Positions 22,546 to 33,426 of a stretch of 64,000 nt of DNA are shown in pieces. The position numbers and the translations under genes are program-made. Numbering within the stretch: position 1 is the first letter of the stretch; each line of letters starts with the position of its first letter. Under the pieces are notes generated by a model. The model was not told the DNA's origin. It worked only from the letters and a program-made list of their open reading frames with translations, and did not search any database. Source of the stretch: Glebionis coronaria (taxonomy: Eukaryota > Streptophyta > Magnoliopsida > Asterales > Asteraceae); NCBI GenBank assembly GCA_025667525.1, contig JANFOE010000050.1, positions 372,001 through 436,000 on the forward strand, given 5' to 3'.

Positions 22546-23211
22546 TTAGTTGGAAACAAAAGACGACAATGCATCATTCGAAGATTTGTCCACCGGAACG
22601 AAAACTTTAATAGGAGGTCGAGTGAGGAGGAATTCAAGAAAATTTAACTTCTCATACACATGAGCAAGTTCAATTTGTTGAAATCGACAACAAGCACACG
22701 AGGATCCATGATGCAACGCAAAATCGGTTGATGGGGGTATGGCATCAAACCTAGGGTTTGGTGGTGGAGGGGTAATGGGGTAGGAAATGTTTTCACAATG
22801 CCTTGTGAGGTTTGGGAAGGTTGAAAGGTCATTGAGTTGAGGGGTGTTGAAGGATTGTGGTGGTGGAGGAACATTTTCTTTTCCTCCGGTGATGGGGTTA
22901 ATGGTATAAGTCTCATTCCAATACTTGATTGGAGAGAAGGTAGGGTTTTTGGGTGGTTTGGAGGAAGATGGTTCATTCTTCTTAACCCAAATAAGTCGAA
23001 CCGAGATTTTCGGTTTCTTTGAAAGCTTGGATGAGGAAGCTTTGGGTGAGTGGAGTTGTGACAAAGAAATGTCAAGGTTAGGAATGGAGGAGTTAGGCAT
23101 TGTGAGGGTGTGAGAATGAAATCTCAAGGTTTGGAAGGTGTGAGAATGAAATCTCAAGGTTGTGTGAGAATGAATTCTCAAGGTTGGGAAGGTGTGAGAA
23201 TGAATTCTCAA
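22546..23211 (-). CDS. NAC-C ORF-C, unknown protein (221 aa)
   Basis: The frame is open on the minus strand. The N terminus is built from a repeated (R)FHSHT unit encoded by the minisatellite at 23109-23217, so the true start may be the internal Met at about residue 40 (MPNSSIPN). The middle is Ser/Lys/Pro-rich and basic (KLSKKPKISVRLIWVKKNEP) with a PPPPQSF proline run. The C terminus has CACCRFQQIELAHVYEKLNF, a Cys-rich then helical segment. ORF-B has a similar basic-Pro-rich-CC layout, so the two may be old duplicates. I recognise no family. It is the last ORF of the element. Confidence 0.6.
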   Translation of the reverse strand: MRIHSHTFPTLRIHSHTTLRFHSHTFQTLRFHSHTLTMPNSSIPNLDISLSQLHSPKASSSKLSKKPKISVRLIWVKKNEPSSSKPPKNPTFSPIKYWNETYTINPITGGKENVPPPPQSFNTPQLNDLSTFPNLTRHCENISYPITPPPPNPRFDAIPPSTDFALHHGSSCACCRFQQIELAHVYEKLNFLEFLLTRPPIKVFVPVDKSSNDALSSFVSN

Positions 23212-23217
23212 GGTTGG
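23109..23217 (-). repeat. Minisatellite, about 4 copies of a 24-29-bp unit
   Basis: TGTGAGAATGAAATCTCAAGG is repeated at about 23110, 23139, 23163 and 23192 (the last two with GAATTC). It encodes the FHSHT repeats at the start of ORF-C. Confidence 0.85.
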
Positions 23218-23370
23218 GGTATAAGTAAAATGTAATCAATGTAAGAATTTGAATACAAAATGTGAAGTGTCAAGGAATGTTTAGCCAAATTGAGCAAACA
23301 AGGATTCTTGACAAGGTATAGGGTTTAAAGAATATTGACCAAAAACGTGTCAAAAGTCATTTACTGTCTG

Positions 23371-23443
23371 TGGTACCTTATAGGGACCGGCGGTTCCTCA
23401 TCACTTAATGAACCGCGGGACTTTAAGGATCCGCGTCCAGTGG
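23371..23443 (-). other. Palindromic module between ORF-B and ORF-C of NAC-C
   Basis: TGGTACCTTATAGGGACCGG, CGGTTCCTCATCA, TTAATGAACCGCGGG and GGATCCGCGTCCAGTGGA form several pairable blocks. It lies in the 713-bp spacer 23212-23924, which is otherwise AT-rich and empty, 160 bp upstream of the ORF-C start as transcribed. Confidence 0.72.
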
Positions 23444-23924
23444 ACTTGAAACCATGTTTTTCCAGGGTTTTGGGAAACACTAAGACTTTTTCAAAAATTT
23501 GCAAATCTTGGAATTTTACCTCTATTAGCACCAAATTATGCTAGGGTTGCATAAAGCAACACATTCACAAAGAAAGTCTTGACAAAGGGTGACAAAATAT
23601 TTGAATATCATTTTGAACCAATTTTAGTCAAGTTTTTAGAGGTTGTGATAGATTTAGGTTCAATTTTAATTTCAAATTAAATTTGATTAATGTGCACATA
23701 AGGATAGAAACACATAAAACTAAATCCATAGATCAACAACATGAAACACTCATGAGGGAAGCAAATACAATGACAAATGAAAAAACTAACTAATACAAAG
23801 CTAGCTTAACATTAAATCTAGATGAGTAGTCTTCGTTGGCTTGGTTTTGTTGAAAACACTTATTAAGAAAACTCATCATTCATCTCCTAGGAGGAGGCAT
23901 GAAGAACAAGGTAAGAAAGAACTC

Positions 23925-24602
23925 TTACAACCTCCTATGTAGTCCAAACATCTCCATCCTCAGGTTATGGATGATGTAGTGGTTGTAAAGACAACATGGC
24001 CAATTAGGACCATGTGTTTCTTGAAACCCATAGTATGGATCACCCAAAAGGAGGGAAAGTGGAACACCCAAAATTGGAATGTTTGAGTTGGGTGGAGGTG
24101 GAGGAGGCATGTTCTCCAAGGGTGATGTGGGTGAGAGTGGAGGCATGGTCCCTAAAGGGGAAATGGGTGAGTGTGGAGGTATGTTCTCTAAGGTTGGTGA
24201 AATGGGTGAATTTGGAGGGGTAAATGGTGAAGTCACCAATGTGTCATCAAAGTCATTCACAAAAGGAATGCTTTGGATTGGTTGGGGTTGTGTGGTCACA
24301 TCCAAGGGTGCACTTGGAGTGAAGGGTGAAGAGAGCTCATTCATTCTTGAGTTGAATGAAGAAGAGGTAGAACCAATGGAGTGGTTAGTACCATGGGTGG
24401 ATGTTGTCTTGCATGGTGCAAGGGGTGGTGAAGGTGATGAAGAAATGAGGATAGGAACCATCTCATTCTTAGGTGTGTGAAAGGGTGATGAGTTAGGCTT
24501 GGGTACCTTAATCCTAATCTTAAGTGTTTTCCTAGGGGTGTTTGAGGTTTTTGTAAAAACCATGGTTGACAAGGGTGGTTTAAGGGTTAGGGGATGATCC
24601 AA
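23925..24602 (-). CDS. NAC-C ORF-B, proline-rich protein (225 aa)
   Basis: The frame is open on the minus strand from the Met of MDHPLTLKPPLS. Residues about 20-45 are basic (KTLKIRIKVPKPN). Residues about 125-175 are a Pro/Ser repeat (SPISPLGTMPPLSPTSPL; PPPPPPNSN). The C terminus has a WPCCLYNHYIIHNL motif. No enzyme motif is present. The Pro/Ser repeat and basic patch would suit a nucleic-acid-binding or gag-like structural role, but this is a guess. It lies between ORF-A and ORF-C, each separated by a palindromic module. Confidence 0.6.
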   Translation of the reverse strand: MDHPLTLKPPLSTMVFTKTSNTPRKTLKIRIKVPKPNSSPFHTPKNEMVPILISSSPSPPLAPCKTTSTHGTNHSIGSTSSSFNSRMNELSSPFTPSAPLDVTTQPQPIQSIPFVNDFDDTLVTSPFTPPNSPISPTLENIPPHSPISPLGTMPPLSPTSPLENMPPPPPPNSNIPILGVPLSLLLGDPYYGFQETHGPNWPCCLYNHYIIHNLRMEMFGLHRRL

Positions 24603-24748
24603 ACTAGTAATGGGTTAAAATCATTTTAGGTGAATAATGAATTTAGGTAAGCTAGTTTAGGAAATGTGTAGTTTATTACAAAAAATCATGCAGTGTTTAC
24701 ACAGAATTGAAAAAACAGTGTAAAGCAAAAGATGTTGTCGGAAACAGT

Positions 24749-24823
24749 GGCGGCGGTTCCTTATCTAGGACCGGCGGTTCCTTATCGAGAAGGAGCCGCG
24801 GGTTGATATGGAACCGCGACCAG
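24749..24823 (-). other. Palindromic module between ORF-A and ORF-B of NAC-C
   Basis: GGCGGCGGTTCCTTATC, GGACCGGCGGTTCCTTATCG, GAAGGAGCCGCGGG and ATATGGAACCGCGACCAGAGG hold four GCGGTTCC-type blocks in both orientations. It sits in the 493-bp spacer 24603-25095, about 145 bp upstream of ORF-B as transcribed. Confidence 0.75.
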
Positions 24824-25095
24824 AGGTCTTTCAAAAATTTCCCATCCCAAATTTTGGTTAACCCAGATTTTTACAAAAGGATTCACAAGCCAAAGTTAAC
24901 TACAGATCATAATCTAATAAGCTAACTATCACAAAGATGCACAAAGCTATGTAAATCACAAACATCATTGCATAAGCAACATTTAGGATCAAAATAAATA
25001 ATAATCCAAACATAAGTTAATACACAACCAAATGAAGGAAAGAAAGTAAGGAAATCATCCTAGATGAGTGTTGCAAGTAACCATGAGCATAACAT

Positions 25096-26163
25096 CTAAT
25101 TCCTTGATTCACTTCTGAGACGTTCTCGAAGAAGATGATTGAGATAAAATTGATAGTCGGAATCAACTTCATGGGAGGAAAAAATGGAGATTGAAGAGGA
25201 CATGAAGTTATTGAAATTGGAAGAAGGGTTGCTAGAAGACTCTTCTTGAGAAGTATTTTCGACTTGACACGAGTTCACATTGATCTCGGGTGAAATGTTC
25301 TTTTGAATGGGAGACATGACACGATCAACGGAGTGATAAGGAGAGGAAAGAAAAGAAGGAAAGTCAAAAAGAACTCTTCTAAGAAAGCGAGAAAGAAGCA
25401 TTCTGAAGGGAAGACTTGACTTAGACTCAAGAAGAACAAATCTAATTCTTCTAGCTATGAAAAATGTGAGATTGTAAGGAGTTGTAGTGGCAACACAATA
25501 CAACATATGTGCAAGGCAAGCGGGTACTAAGTCCCGATTCCCATCTAGACACATTGCATTTTCCCTAATGATTTCGGCCCAAGGAATCATGAAATCATTA
25601 AGATCGCTAGTGAGTAATTCCCAAGGAGAGAGAGTTCGAACAACTCCTTGAAATTCAATAAGAATAGGATGTTCATGAGGTTTAGAAATGACATGAATGA
25701 TGTCTGAAGATGATGGAAGCACAGTCACATAATGAGCATCAATATGAGCCGATTCTAAAGAGTCAATACTCCAAGCATCAGTGAATCGACATTGACCATT
25801 AGATGGCACTCTAAGAATATCACTGAATTCTTCAAGAGTGTAAATAATGATTTTCCCCATAATGGAAAATCGTATAGATAAACCATTATTGATGCCTATC
25901 AATGTGAATGAACTAAAGAACTCCATAAGAAACGAAGGAAATATTGGCTCATCAATATCAAGAAGACAATCAAACCCAATAGACTTAAACATGAAGCGAA
26001 TAAACTCATTTGCGTAATTGGAACGAACGATGTGTCCTTCATGGAAACAACGATGTTCAAGAGACTTAGACGAGTTTTTGAGAGAGTGAGTTAGATGAGG
26101 GTAAGGTGAAGAGGGCATGTATGCTCGTGTTCGTTCATGATCTTTTTGATATCTCGTGGACAT
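25096..26163 (-). CDS. NAC-C ORF-A, retrotransposon-borne protein of unknown function (355 aa)
   Basis: This is the longest intact ORF in the window. It begins MSTRYQKDHERTRAYMPSS. The middle (residues about 45-260) is a folded-looking domain with SIGFDCLLDIDEPIFPSFLM, GLSIRFSIMGKIIIYTLEEF, ILRVPSNGQCRFTDAWSIDS and LVPACLAHMLYCVATTTPYN. The C-terminal 90 residues are Ser-rich. From memory this matches a family found in many copies in Asteraceae annotations and distantly resembles the putative plant transposon protein domain; I could not check either. No catalytic motif is visible. The intact frame among broken neighbours suggests either youth or selection. Confidence 0.7.
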   Translation of the reverse strand: MSTRYQKDHERTRAYMPSSPYPHLTHSLKNSSKSLEHRCFHEGHIVRSNYANEFIRFMFKSIGFDCLLDIDEPIFPSFLMEFFSSFTLIGINNGLSIRFSIMGKIIIYTLEEFSDILRVPSNGQCRFTDAWSIDSLESAHIDAHYVTVLPSSSDIIHVISKPHEHPILIEFQGVVRTLSPWELLTSDLNDFMIPWAEIIRENAMCLDGNRDLVPACLAHMLYCVATTTPYNLTFFIARRIRFVLLESKSSLPFRMLLSRFLRRVLFDFPSFLSSPYHSVDRVMSPIQKNISPEINVNSCQVENTSQEESSSNPSSNFNNFMSSSISIFSSHEVDSDYQFYLNHLLRERLRSESRN

Positions 26164-28053
26164 GATACGTACCTAAACAAGAGAATATTTTTCCAATCAC
26201 TCATATGAAAAATTAAAATAAAAAAAATCAAAAATATGAGAATGTGTTATATCAATTTATTGACAAACAAAGGATTGAATCTATAACATTCTCATGTTCA
26301 CAATGTAGCTATTCCATTATTTACCAAGAACATATGAACTATGTTGGATCAACAATGGACTAGAACATTGGTTTTTCAAAACAAGGTTTTTAGGTAAGCA
26401 TTAACAATGTCATTACCTATTTGTTCATGGGTTCATCTCAAATCCATCTTTTAACTAAAATCATTTAGCCTAAATTCGGATTTGTTCTACAAGTGGGTTT
26501 TAGTGAAATCTTAATGAATATGAACCTAATCATAGTAAAATAACCATGTCAACCCACATTCCTATTAAGGTTTTAATTCAATTTCAATTTTAAAAATCCC
26601 CAATTATGAAAGGATGAACCCTAGAACAAAATAGATGAAATTGAAAGAAAATACTTACAATTAATTGATGTTAGATGAAGGATGAGTGAAACCCACAACT
26701 TGGAATCAATTAATTTGAGTGATTGAAGGTTTTGGAAGCTTCAACAATGGTGGAAAAAGGGTAAACCGTCGGCTGTATGTTTTTGGGAGAGAGAGGGTTT
26801 GGTTTGAAAAAGAATAAAATAATCAGACTGGCGCTCTGACAAACTTTCCTGCCCGCGGTACCTTATCGATAAGGAACCGCGGGTTTGAGCCGCCGAGATA
26901 AAGAACCGCCTACAGAGGCAGCTTTTTATCAATGAAAAACGCCAAATTTTTAAAAACCAAGTTTTTCTAAGATACTTAAAAATATATCATGAACCTTTTA
27001 GAATAACATTGGATCATCATAAACACTAGGCAATATGTTTTAATGAAGGATTACGAGTTGAATCAAGATCGAAAAGAACCGAAACGGACAAACGACTACT
27101 CGTAGCAAAACGGCAAGGTGGAGAGAAGTCAAGGGAAGTGAATCAAGACTAGGACCAATGCTCAAGGGATTAATGACAATCTTCAAGTAGTGGTAATGAA
27201 GAGCTTGTGTCATATATAGTGGTTTAATACGTGCCTTTCCGGCGAAACGTTAAACGGCTTTGGTAATGAATAAACACAAAGCAATTATTCAAGTATAGAC
27301 TAAGATCACTTTCAATAATAGTCTTAGTCTAAAACAAAATATGAGCAAGGTATTAATTCACTTTCTCTCCCACAAAGGGCCTACTAACCGTATGGGTGCA
27401 AGCCATGGAAATCATGCTTGATACTTTAAGCTACTACTAACTCACTCTACATCATCATAGTGAGTCAAGTATCCAAGCAATGAAGGTTTGAGAGGATAAA
27501 AGAAAAGAATCACAAACCACAAACAAGTGTCAAGGAAAGGATGCCAAGAACAAGCACATAGTCAAGTAATGATCAAAAGAATGATCAAAGGGCGTGTGGA
27601 AGAACGAGAGCGTACCTTGGCCACAAAAGCAATCCATCAAGGAATCAATGCTATGCCCAACAAAGACTATGATGAGTACTAAGTCTTCAAGGACTAGTAT
27701 CATTCCCAATCATCTTGGTATCATCATTCAAAGATGTTAAAGATCAATGAAGATGAGTCTTCTACAAGTGCAAGTAACTCAATCCACAACCAATTAAGTG
27801 ATTGATCTTCATGAGTACCTACACAAACCAAGATGCAAACTAGTAGATACATTTCAAGAGTAAATCTAAAATGCATAAAGACTACTAATCTTAAGAGGGA
27901 TGCAATATTATCAATTAAAAGACCTATTTTCAAAGAAAACATAGTTTTGACCAAAGAGAAACTTTAGTACAACTTGACCTTCTAATTTGAGGAGAAAATG
28001 GATCGATCCAAGTTTCAAAGTACAATATACTTCAAAGATCTTGAGTGACCATT
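26164..28053 (-). other. NAC-C 5' leader (1.9 kb)
   Basis: Non-coding leader between the primer site and ORF-A. It contains a palindromic module at 26852-26915 and no credible ORF. The rest is AT-rich with nothing recognised. Confidence 0.7.
26852..26915 (-). other. Near-perfect 32-bp palindrome plus module upstream of NAC-C ORF-A
   Basis: Positions 26852-26883 are a 32-bp palindrome with 16-bp arms and one mismatch. The left arm is CCCGCGGTACCTTATC and the right arm is GATAAGGAACCGCGGG. It is followed by GAGCCGCCGAGATAAAG, AACCGCC and a CTACAGAGGC tail. It would form a strong RNA hairpin about 690 nt upstream of ORF-A. Confidence 0.85.
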
Positions 28054-28065
28054 GCTCTGATAACA
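28054..28065 (-). promoter_or_regulatory. NAC-C primer binding site (initiator tRNA-Met)
   Basis: The minus strand reads TGTTATCAGAGC, two bases from the LTR end. It differs from the standard TGGTATCAGAGC by one base. Confidence 0.85.
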
Positions 28066-28067
28066 AT

Positions 28068-29630
28068 TGTAGAAACTAGAAGGGGGGGTTGAATAGTTTC
28101 TCTTCGATTGGCAACCAAATTAAAATTACTTTCAATTTGGTTTGTATCAAAACTATCTTTTGCTTGAAGCTAAGTTGCATAATGATTAGGTTCAATTCAA
28201 ATGCACTAGTAAAGATAATAGGTAAATGTAATGATAATGAAATAAGTAAAGAGTAAGGAAGGAGACAACCTAGTGGGAAGACACCAAGATTTATAGTGGT
28301 TCGACAACGAGGCTCTATCCTCGTTTCTACTCCACTCCTCGAGTACACCTACTCGAGATTTCCACTATATCCACAAGCTCCCTTCTTGGTGGAGAAAACC
28401 TTACATCGTCGCTTACATTATTTTTCGACACTAAGCTAAATGTCGAGACCTAATCTTTAGCTAGGACCAATCTACACAACGTTTCCTACTTCACAATTTA
28501 ACGACACAAGGCTAGATGTCGAGTTCTAATCATAAGGTAGAACCAATCTTCACGACGTTGCCTACTTCACCATTTTACAACATAAGGCTAGATGTCGAGT
28601 TCTAATCCAAAGCTAGAACCAATCTTCACGACTCTTCACTTTGAAGCTAAGTGAGAACTTCAGACAACACAACTACTAATCACTTTCAAGTTTAGTGAGA
28701 ACTCACAAGACACAACCACATCACTTTATAGTTTAGTGAGAACTACTAATCAAATTTATTACAACTCAACTAGACTTATCCAAGTACACACATGTAGCTT
28801 GGATTTACACAACACAAATCCAAGCAAACACATATACAATGGATGTACACAACAAATCCAAGTATTCACAAATAACTTGGATGAACACAACTAGTCCAAG
28901 TATTCATAAATACAATGGATTAACCTAAAACAAAAAGGGTATCATGATGAATATGACTAGCTCATAGATTCATCTTTATCACAAAACTAGTGAGTGAGTG
29001 ATCTTCTCATTGGACAAGGTAAAGGAGGGGATCAAGAGGATAATCATATGTAAACATCCTTAGCACTTTTAGTGATCATTTACTAATGATTATACTATAG
29101 AAAATAGAAAGGGGGCTGAGAAAAACGTCCAAGAGGCTTGTTGTAAAATGAGATTTGACCCACTATTTAAAGGAGACAAAGTATAACGGATATATAACGG
29201 TTATCTGGGCGCGGTACCTTATCTAGCCCGGCCGTTCCATATCGCTAAGGAACCGCGTAGCTTACTTAAGGTACCGCCACTAGAGTACGCTCCGTTTTTT
29301 GTCTTTTAGTGGGGTAGGAATATCTGAGGTATTTGGAGTATGCCATTTTCAAATTTTCATTTTCCATTTTAATAAAACATTTTCTAAAAAAGAAAGTTTA
29401 TTAAAAAGTCTTTTGTCATATTAACAAAAGTGAGATTTAAGGATAATCATTTTGATGATCACTAAGTATGATTAAGAAAGGTTAGTGATATGATTATTAC
29501 CTTGATGATAGTGTTAGTTAAATAATTTGTTTTGTGTTGTATACTAAATGTCTTGTATAGTTTGTTGTGATCAAAACTAAGAAAGATTAGTTAACACTAA
29601 TAATGTTTTTAGGCATTACGTGCATTAACA
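28068..29630 (-). repeat. NAC-C 5' LTR
   Basis: It spans 1563 bp on the minus strand from TGTTAATGCACG (29630) to AGTTTCTACA (28068). It contains the three 77-bp tandem repeats, the palindromic module at 29208-29285 and a TATA-like ATATATCC stretch nearby. The next bases, GTTTT at 29631-29635, would be the target duplication; the other copy is outside. Confidence 0.92.
29208..29285 (-). other. Palindromic GCGGTACC module, NAC-C 5' LTR copy
   Basis: GGGCGCGGTACCTTATC, CCCGGCCGTTCC, CTAAGGAACCGCG and GGTACCGCCACTAGAG closely match the 3' LTR copy at 21165-21235. Confidence 0.78.
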
Positions 29631-30429
29631 GTTTTCATAACAAAGAAAATATTTGTAAATTTATTCTTGATTCTTATTTAAGAATTAAGCATGAAATTTT
29701 TTTTATTATAAACAAGATGATAAAATTTTGACGAACTGAGTATTGCATCGTTAATCTTGAAATTGTATATAGTTGCGCGCCTACATACAAATTGGAATGA
29801 ACCATGCAAGGCTAATTAGTAGTCACCATAAAACTAATGAATAAACACTACATTTTCTTTGAAGATTGTGAACGATTAAATTTAATGAGATCTTCAAGAA
29901 GTGAAAACTAAGGACATAGTGTTAGGGACACCTACATATGTGCCTGTTGCATCTATTCTTCTGAGTCGAATTTACTCATCTGTGGAAATTGTCTTATTTG
30001 ACAATTCACAATTCTTTCTTGTCCAGTTCTCCCGTAGTGAGATTCTTAGGAAAAGTATCTGATTACCGAGTGTTGATACCCGACTGGATGTATCGACATT
30101 CCTATCATTTCTTTTGATTAGATTTCATTTGAATGACCTGGGTAACGATCCGAGGAGCTTTCGAATGTGTACTCAAATTATGAAAACATGAGATATATTC
30201 ATATTCGTTAAATGTTTTCGTCTGTATCTGATTTGAAATTCTCTCGCATAGATTATGCGTTAACCTTACTCTTTTAATGGTAGTTGTGTCTCCATATATC
30301 CTCGAATTTGTGAAAGCTTATGAGTTATTATTAGTCTTTTGAGAAGTTCACATCTTATCGACGGCAATAAAACTAGAAAGTTGGTAGTGCCAATAGAATG
30401 GATTGATTGATTATGACATGACGACATTG
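29631..30429 (+). other. TEK-D internal region, unrecognised
   Basis: AT-rich sequence with no ORF. By position it should be old gag or protease, but I see no motif. Confidence 0.5.
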
Positions 30430-31200
30430 TCTTAATTGATGGGAACTCGAGTAGAATTCCCCCAAAAGATAAGATGTTGATTATCGAAAGTGATCTAAAT
30501 AATTCTTGATGGACGACCATATCCTGCATTTAGACTTGAAATTATACCATTAATGGTTGTGAACTAGTCATAGATCTTGTAATCTAGAAAGAACTTAAAG
30601 TAAATGTATTAAAGGATGTTTCTGTTATCTGAAACTTTAGGAGGTATTTGCTGGTAAATTACCTAGACTTTTGCCATTAAGGCAAGTTGAATTTGGTATT
30701 GATTATATTCTTGGTGTTGCACCTATGGCGTGTGCACTGTACGATAGCACCATCTGAATTAAAAGAATTATCGTGCAACTGAGCTAGTTGTCGGAGAAAG
30801 CTTTTATTCTACCGAGCTTGTCATCATGAAGAGCTATGGTGTTATTATTTCTTATGTTTATTGATTACCGTGAACTAAGTAAATTGACGATTAAAATCTA
30901 TATCCACTACCCAAGATGATGGATTGATTGATCATTTACAACGTTCTAGCGTATGTTCTAAAAATTTGATCTATGGCATGGTTATCCTCAACTTCGCGTC
31001 CGCGAAAAAGATTATCCATTCCAATCACTACATTCAGAACCCGTAATGAACATTATGAGTTTTATGTGATGTCGTTTGGATTGACTAATACACATGTAGC
31101 ATTCATAAATCTAGTGAATCGTGTGTGTAGGCTGTAATTTGATAAATTCATGCTTGTGATCATTCAGAACCATCTGTTTGTTTATAAGAATAAGAATGAG
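30430..31200 (+). pseudogene. TEK-D protease end and RT relic
   Basis: Scattered pieces in shifting frames match Tekay pol: GTRVEFPQK near 30440, LPLRQVEFGIDYILGVAP near 30675-30725, a SELKEL piece near 30755, FIDYRELSKLTIK near 30855-30890, [15 protein letters not shown] near 30975-31020 and a degraded MPFGLTNA region near 31065-31100. Many stops and frameshifts are present. The FIDD active site is not recognisable. Confidence 0.75.
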
Positions 31201-31879
31201 TTAATAATCATTTATAGACTGCCCTGAATTGGCCGAGTAGTGAAAACCTGTACCTTGAATATTTAACATGTGATTTAAGACTTAATCATTTACATTAAAT
31301 GACCGTGTAATTAATAAATAATGGAATATATTGACTCTTCAAAAATTAGAGCCATTTAAGACTTTGGGTTTTTACCAAAAAGAAAGTGCAAATATGTTTT
31401 GACAAATATTTTATCAAAAGAATTTTTAAGGAATCATTCCTTTATAACCAAAACATTTAACTAAACTCCTGTTTAGGGGTAAATGTTTTTGCATACCTTA
31501 AGACAACTTAAGAAGGATTGAGGAAACCATTTAAACCATGACTTGAAATTTAAAACGACAATTTTTGCTTTTCAACTAAGAAAATTTTGACCAAAGTGTA
31601 AATAAAGAACTTTTCGAACAGTTACGAATCTTATTAGTTATTTTCAATAAATCAACAAAAATCGTGTTGATTAAATTCAAATTTATTTTGAACATTTTTA
31701 TATAATTGGTCAAACTAAGAAATTTAAAACTTTTACGTTTACATTTCATAAAAATTTAATATTTATTATTTAATTACTTTTAATACTTATCGACGCTTTA
31801 AACGTCGGATTGAGCAAAACTGATAAAAATAATAGTTGAGACGAAACTAAAACATATAAAATATGAAGAAAGAAATTCT

Positions 31880-32530
31880 AAGTGAATTTTGGTTATTATA
31901 ATTATTTTACCAGGAAAGGTGAATATAGATACCGATGCATTATGTAAAAAAGATAAAGAACCAATTAGGATGTGTTCCTTAGTAATGATGGTACAAAATA
32001 AATTACCGAACAATATAAAAATAAACAATGCTTGTAAGAAGGATAATATAAATAATAAAAAGGGGTTCGCGGCTAATATGAACCATTATAATTGAGGAGC
32101 CGATGGCGTTAAATGTATAAAAGGCCACTTGTGGTTGCCTAAATATGGAGATTTTGAGATGTAGTCATGTTGGAATCTCGTAAGTATAAGTATTCTATTC
32201 CTGTCATTTCTGATTTAATGTATCATTATCAGAAGAAGTTGTACTGATGGCAAATTATGAAGGACGACACCGCCTCATACATTAGTAAATGTCTAACTAT
32301 TGCAAAGGTCATCATCTGAATTTTATTCGATTTGGGTCATCGTCGACAGACTGGCCAAATCTGCAAATATCATTCCTGTTAATGATAGATTCTTGATGAA
32401 GAAATTGACTCTTTTGTATTTAAAGGAGTCATGTAAACATGGTGTGACTGTATCGATCATCTCTATCAAGATCCTCGCTTCGCATCGAATTTTTAGAGAT
32501 TTGCTTAGAAGTTATTGAGAACGAATCTTG
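31880..32530 (+). pseudogene. TEK-D RNase H end and integrase relic
   Basis: PGKVNIDTDALCKKDKEPIR (31910-31970) matches the end of RNase H (PGKANVVADALSRK type). [20 protein letters not shown] at about 32322-32380 and a CKHGVTVSIIS piece near 32430 match the integrase core. The catalytic Asp of ISDRDS is lost (ISIKIL). The stretch 31201-31879 between the relics shows only a few unplaced fragments. Confidence 0.75.
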
Positions 32531-32699
32531 ATGAGAGTACTGTGTACCACCCTAATCGAAGGGACGAGGTAAAGTAACGATACAAAATACTATAAGTGTT
32601 GCTTTATGTTTGAATGATTGACCTTCGGTAATAAACTGTAAAATCGTTTTCCTTTGGAGAGATTATCATTGATAATTATCGTATTAGGATCAAGATCGA

Positions 32700-33330
32700 A
32701 TCTTGTGAGGATATATATTAGAGCATCTGTAAGAAGGAGTTGGGCTGAAGACACTCGACATACACCCATTGTGAGTTGGACATGTCTTTTAGGTTTAAGG
32801 TTTCCTATGATGGCGAACCTAACCTTACAAAATACTCGACCCGTGAGACCTGAAATGATTGTTGAAATTAGGATCTGATTATTGACTGCCGGTAGTGGGC
32901 AGGAGGTTATGTGAATATGAAATGTAGATCTTGAAGTGCCAGATGGGTAGCGAAGTTATGCCAAAAATTTGAACCATGGAAAAATGAATTGATGATCTGA
33001 AAGATCATGGGATATAAGTCCCCGTTGTATGGGACTATTGAGATGATGTAAAAAGATTGGTTTGAAAGGCATATAAGTTGGATCTACCCTAGGACTTCAA
33101 GGGCTGCGTGAATTATGTTTCGTATATCGAACTTGATGAAATGTCTATCAAGTGAAAATCTGATCACTTCTTGATAATGTTTAGATCGGCGAAAAGTTGC
33201 ATTCATCAAAAAACCCGTGAACATCATGGATAGAGAAAGTAAGTCAACATTAAGCCTGATCTTATTCCCGTAGTTATGTTTGATGAAACTCGCGTATTGT
33301 AATGAATTACACTTGTGATAAAAGACCGAA
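32700..33330 (+). pseudogene. TEK-D integrase C terminus and chromodomain relic
   Basis: CRSPICW-like and TGPE-like pieces near 32740-32860 and a [15 protein letters not shown] piece near 33190-33240 keep the Tekay order in mixed frames. Identity is low and the call rests mostly on position between the integrase relic and the PPT. Confidence 0.5.
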
Positions 33331-33410
33331 TGTGGAGGAAATACCCACATGGCTTTAACTCTATAAGAAGCGAGTAGTAAGATAAGATGATCTTTGAGGA
33401 CAAAGATCCT

Positions 33411-33426
33411 GTTTAGGGGTAAATGC
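33411..33426 (+). promoter_or_regulatory. TEK-D polypurine tract
   Basis: TTTAGGGGTAAATGC precedes the LTR start. GAGGACAAAGATCCTG just upstream is the usual pre-PPT context of Tekay elements. Confidence 0.75.

Larger units (their letters stand above)
20376..29630 (-). mobile_element. NAC-C: non-autonomous Sirevirus-like LTR element
   Basis: Direct repeats at 20376-21840 and 28068-29630 are the LTRs, in minus orientation. The ends are TGTTAATG...TTCTACA. An initiator-Met primer site lies at 28054-28065, and several polypurine tracts lie before the other LTR. The inside holds three ORFs, all on the minus strand, with no protease, RT, RNase H or integrase, so it must rely on enzymes from another element. 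The PBS, multiple PPTs and palindromic modules are Sirevirus-like traits; the assignment is inference. Its 3' LTR is cut by TEK-A. Confidence 0.82.

Noticed and set aside
24014..24480. Plus-strand Gly-rich ORFs (69 and 133 codons)
   Set aside because: Antisense shadow of the proline-rich ORF-B.
31798..32095. ORFs of 68-76 codons as small genes
   Set aside because: The plus-strand one is part of a Tekay pol relic (PGKxNxxxDAL); the minus-strand one is its shadow.
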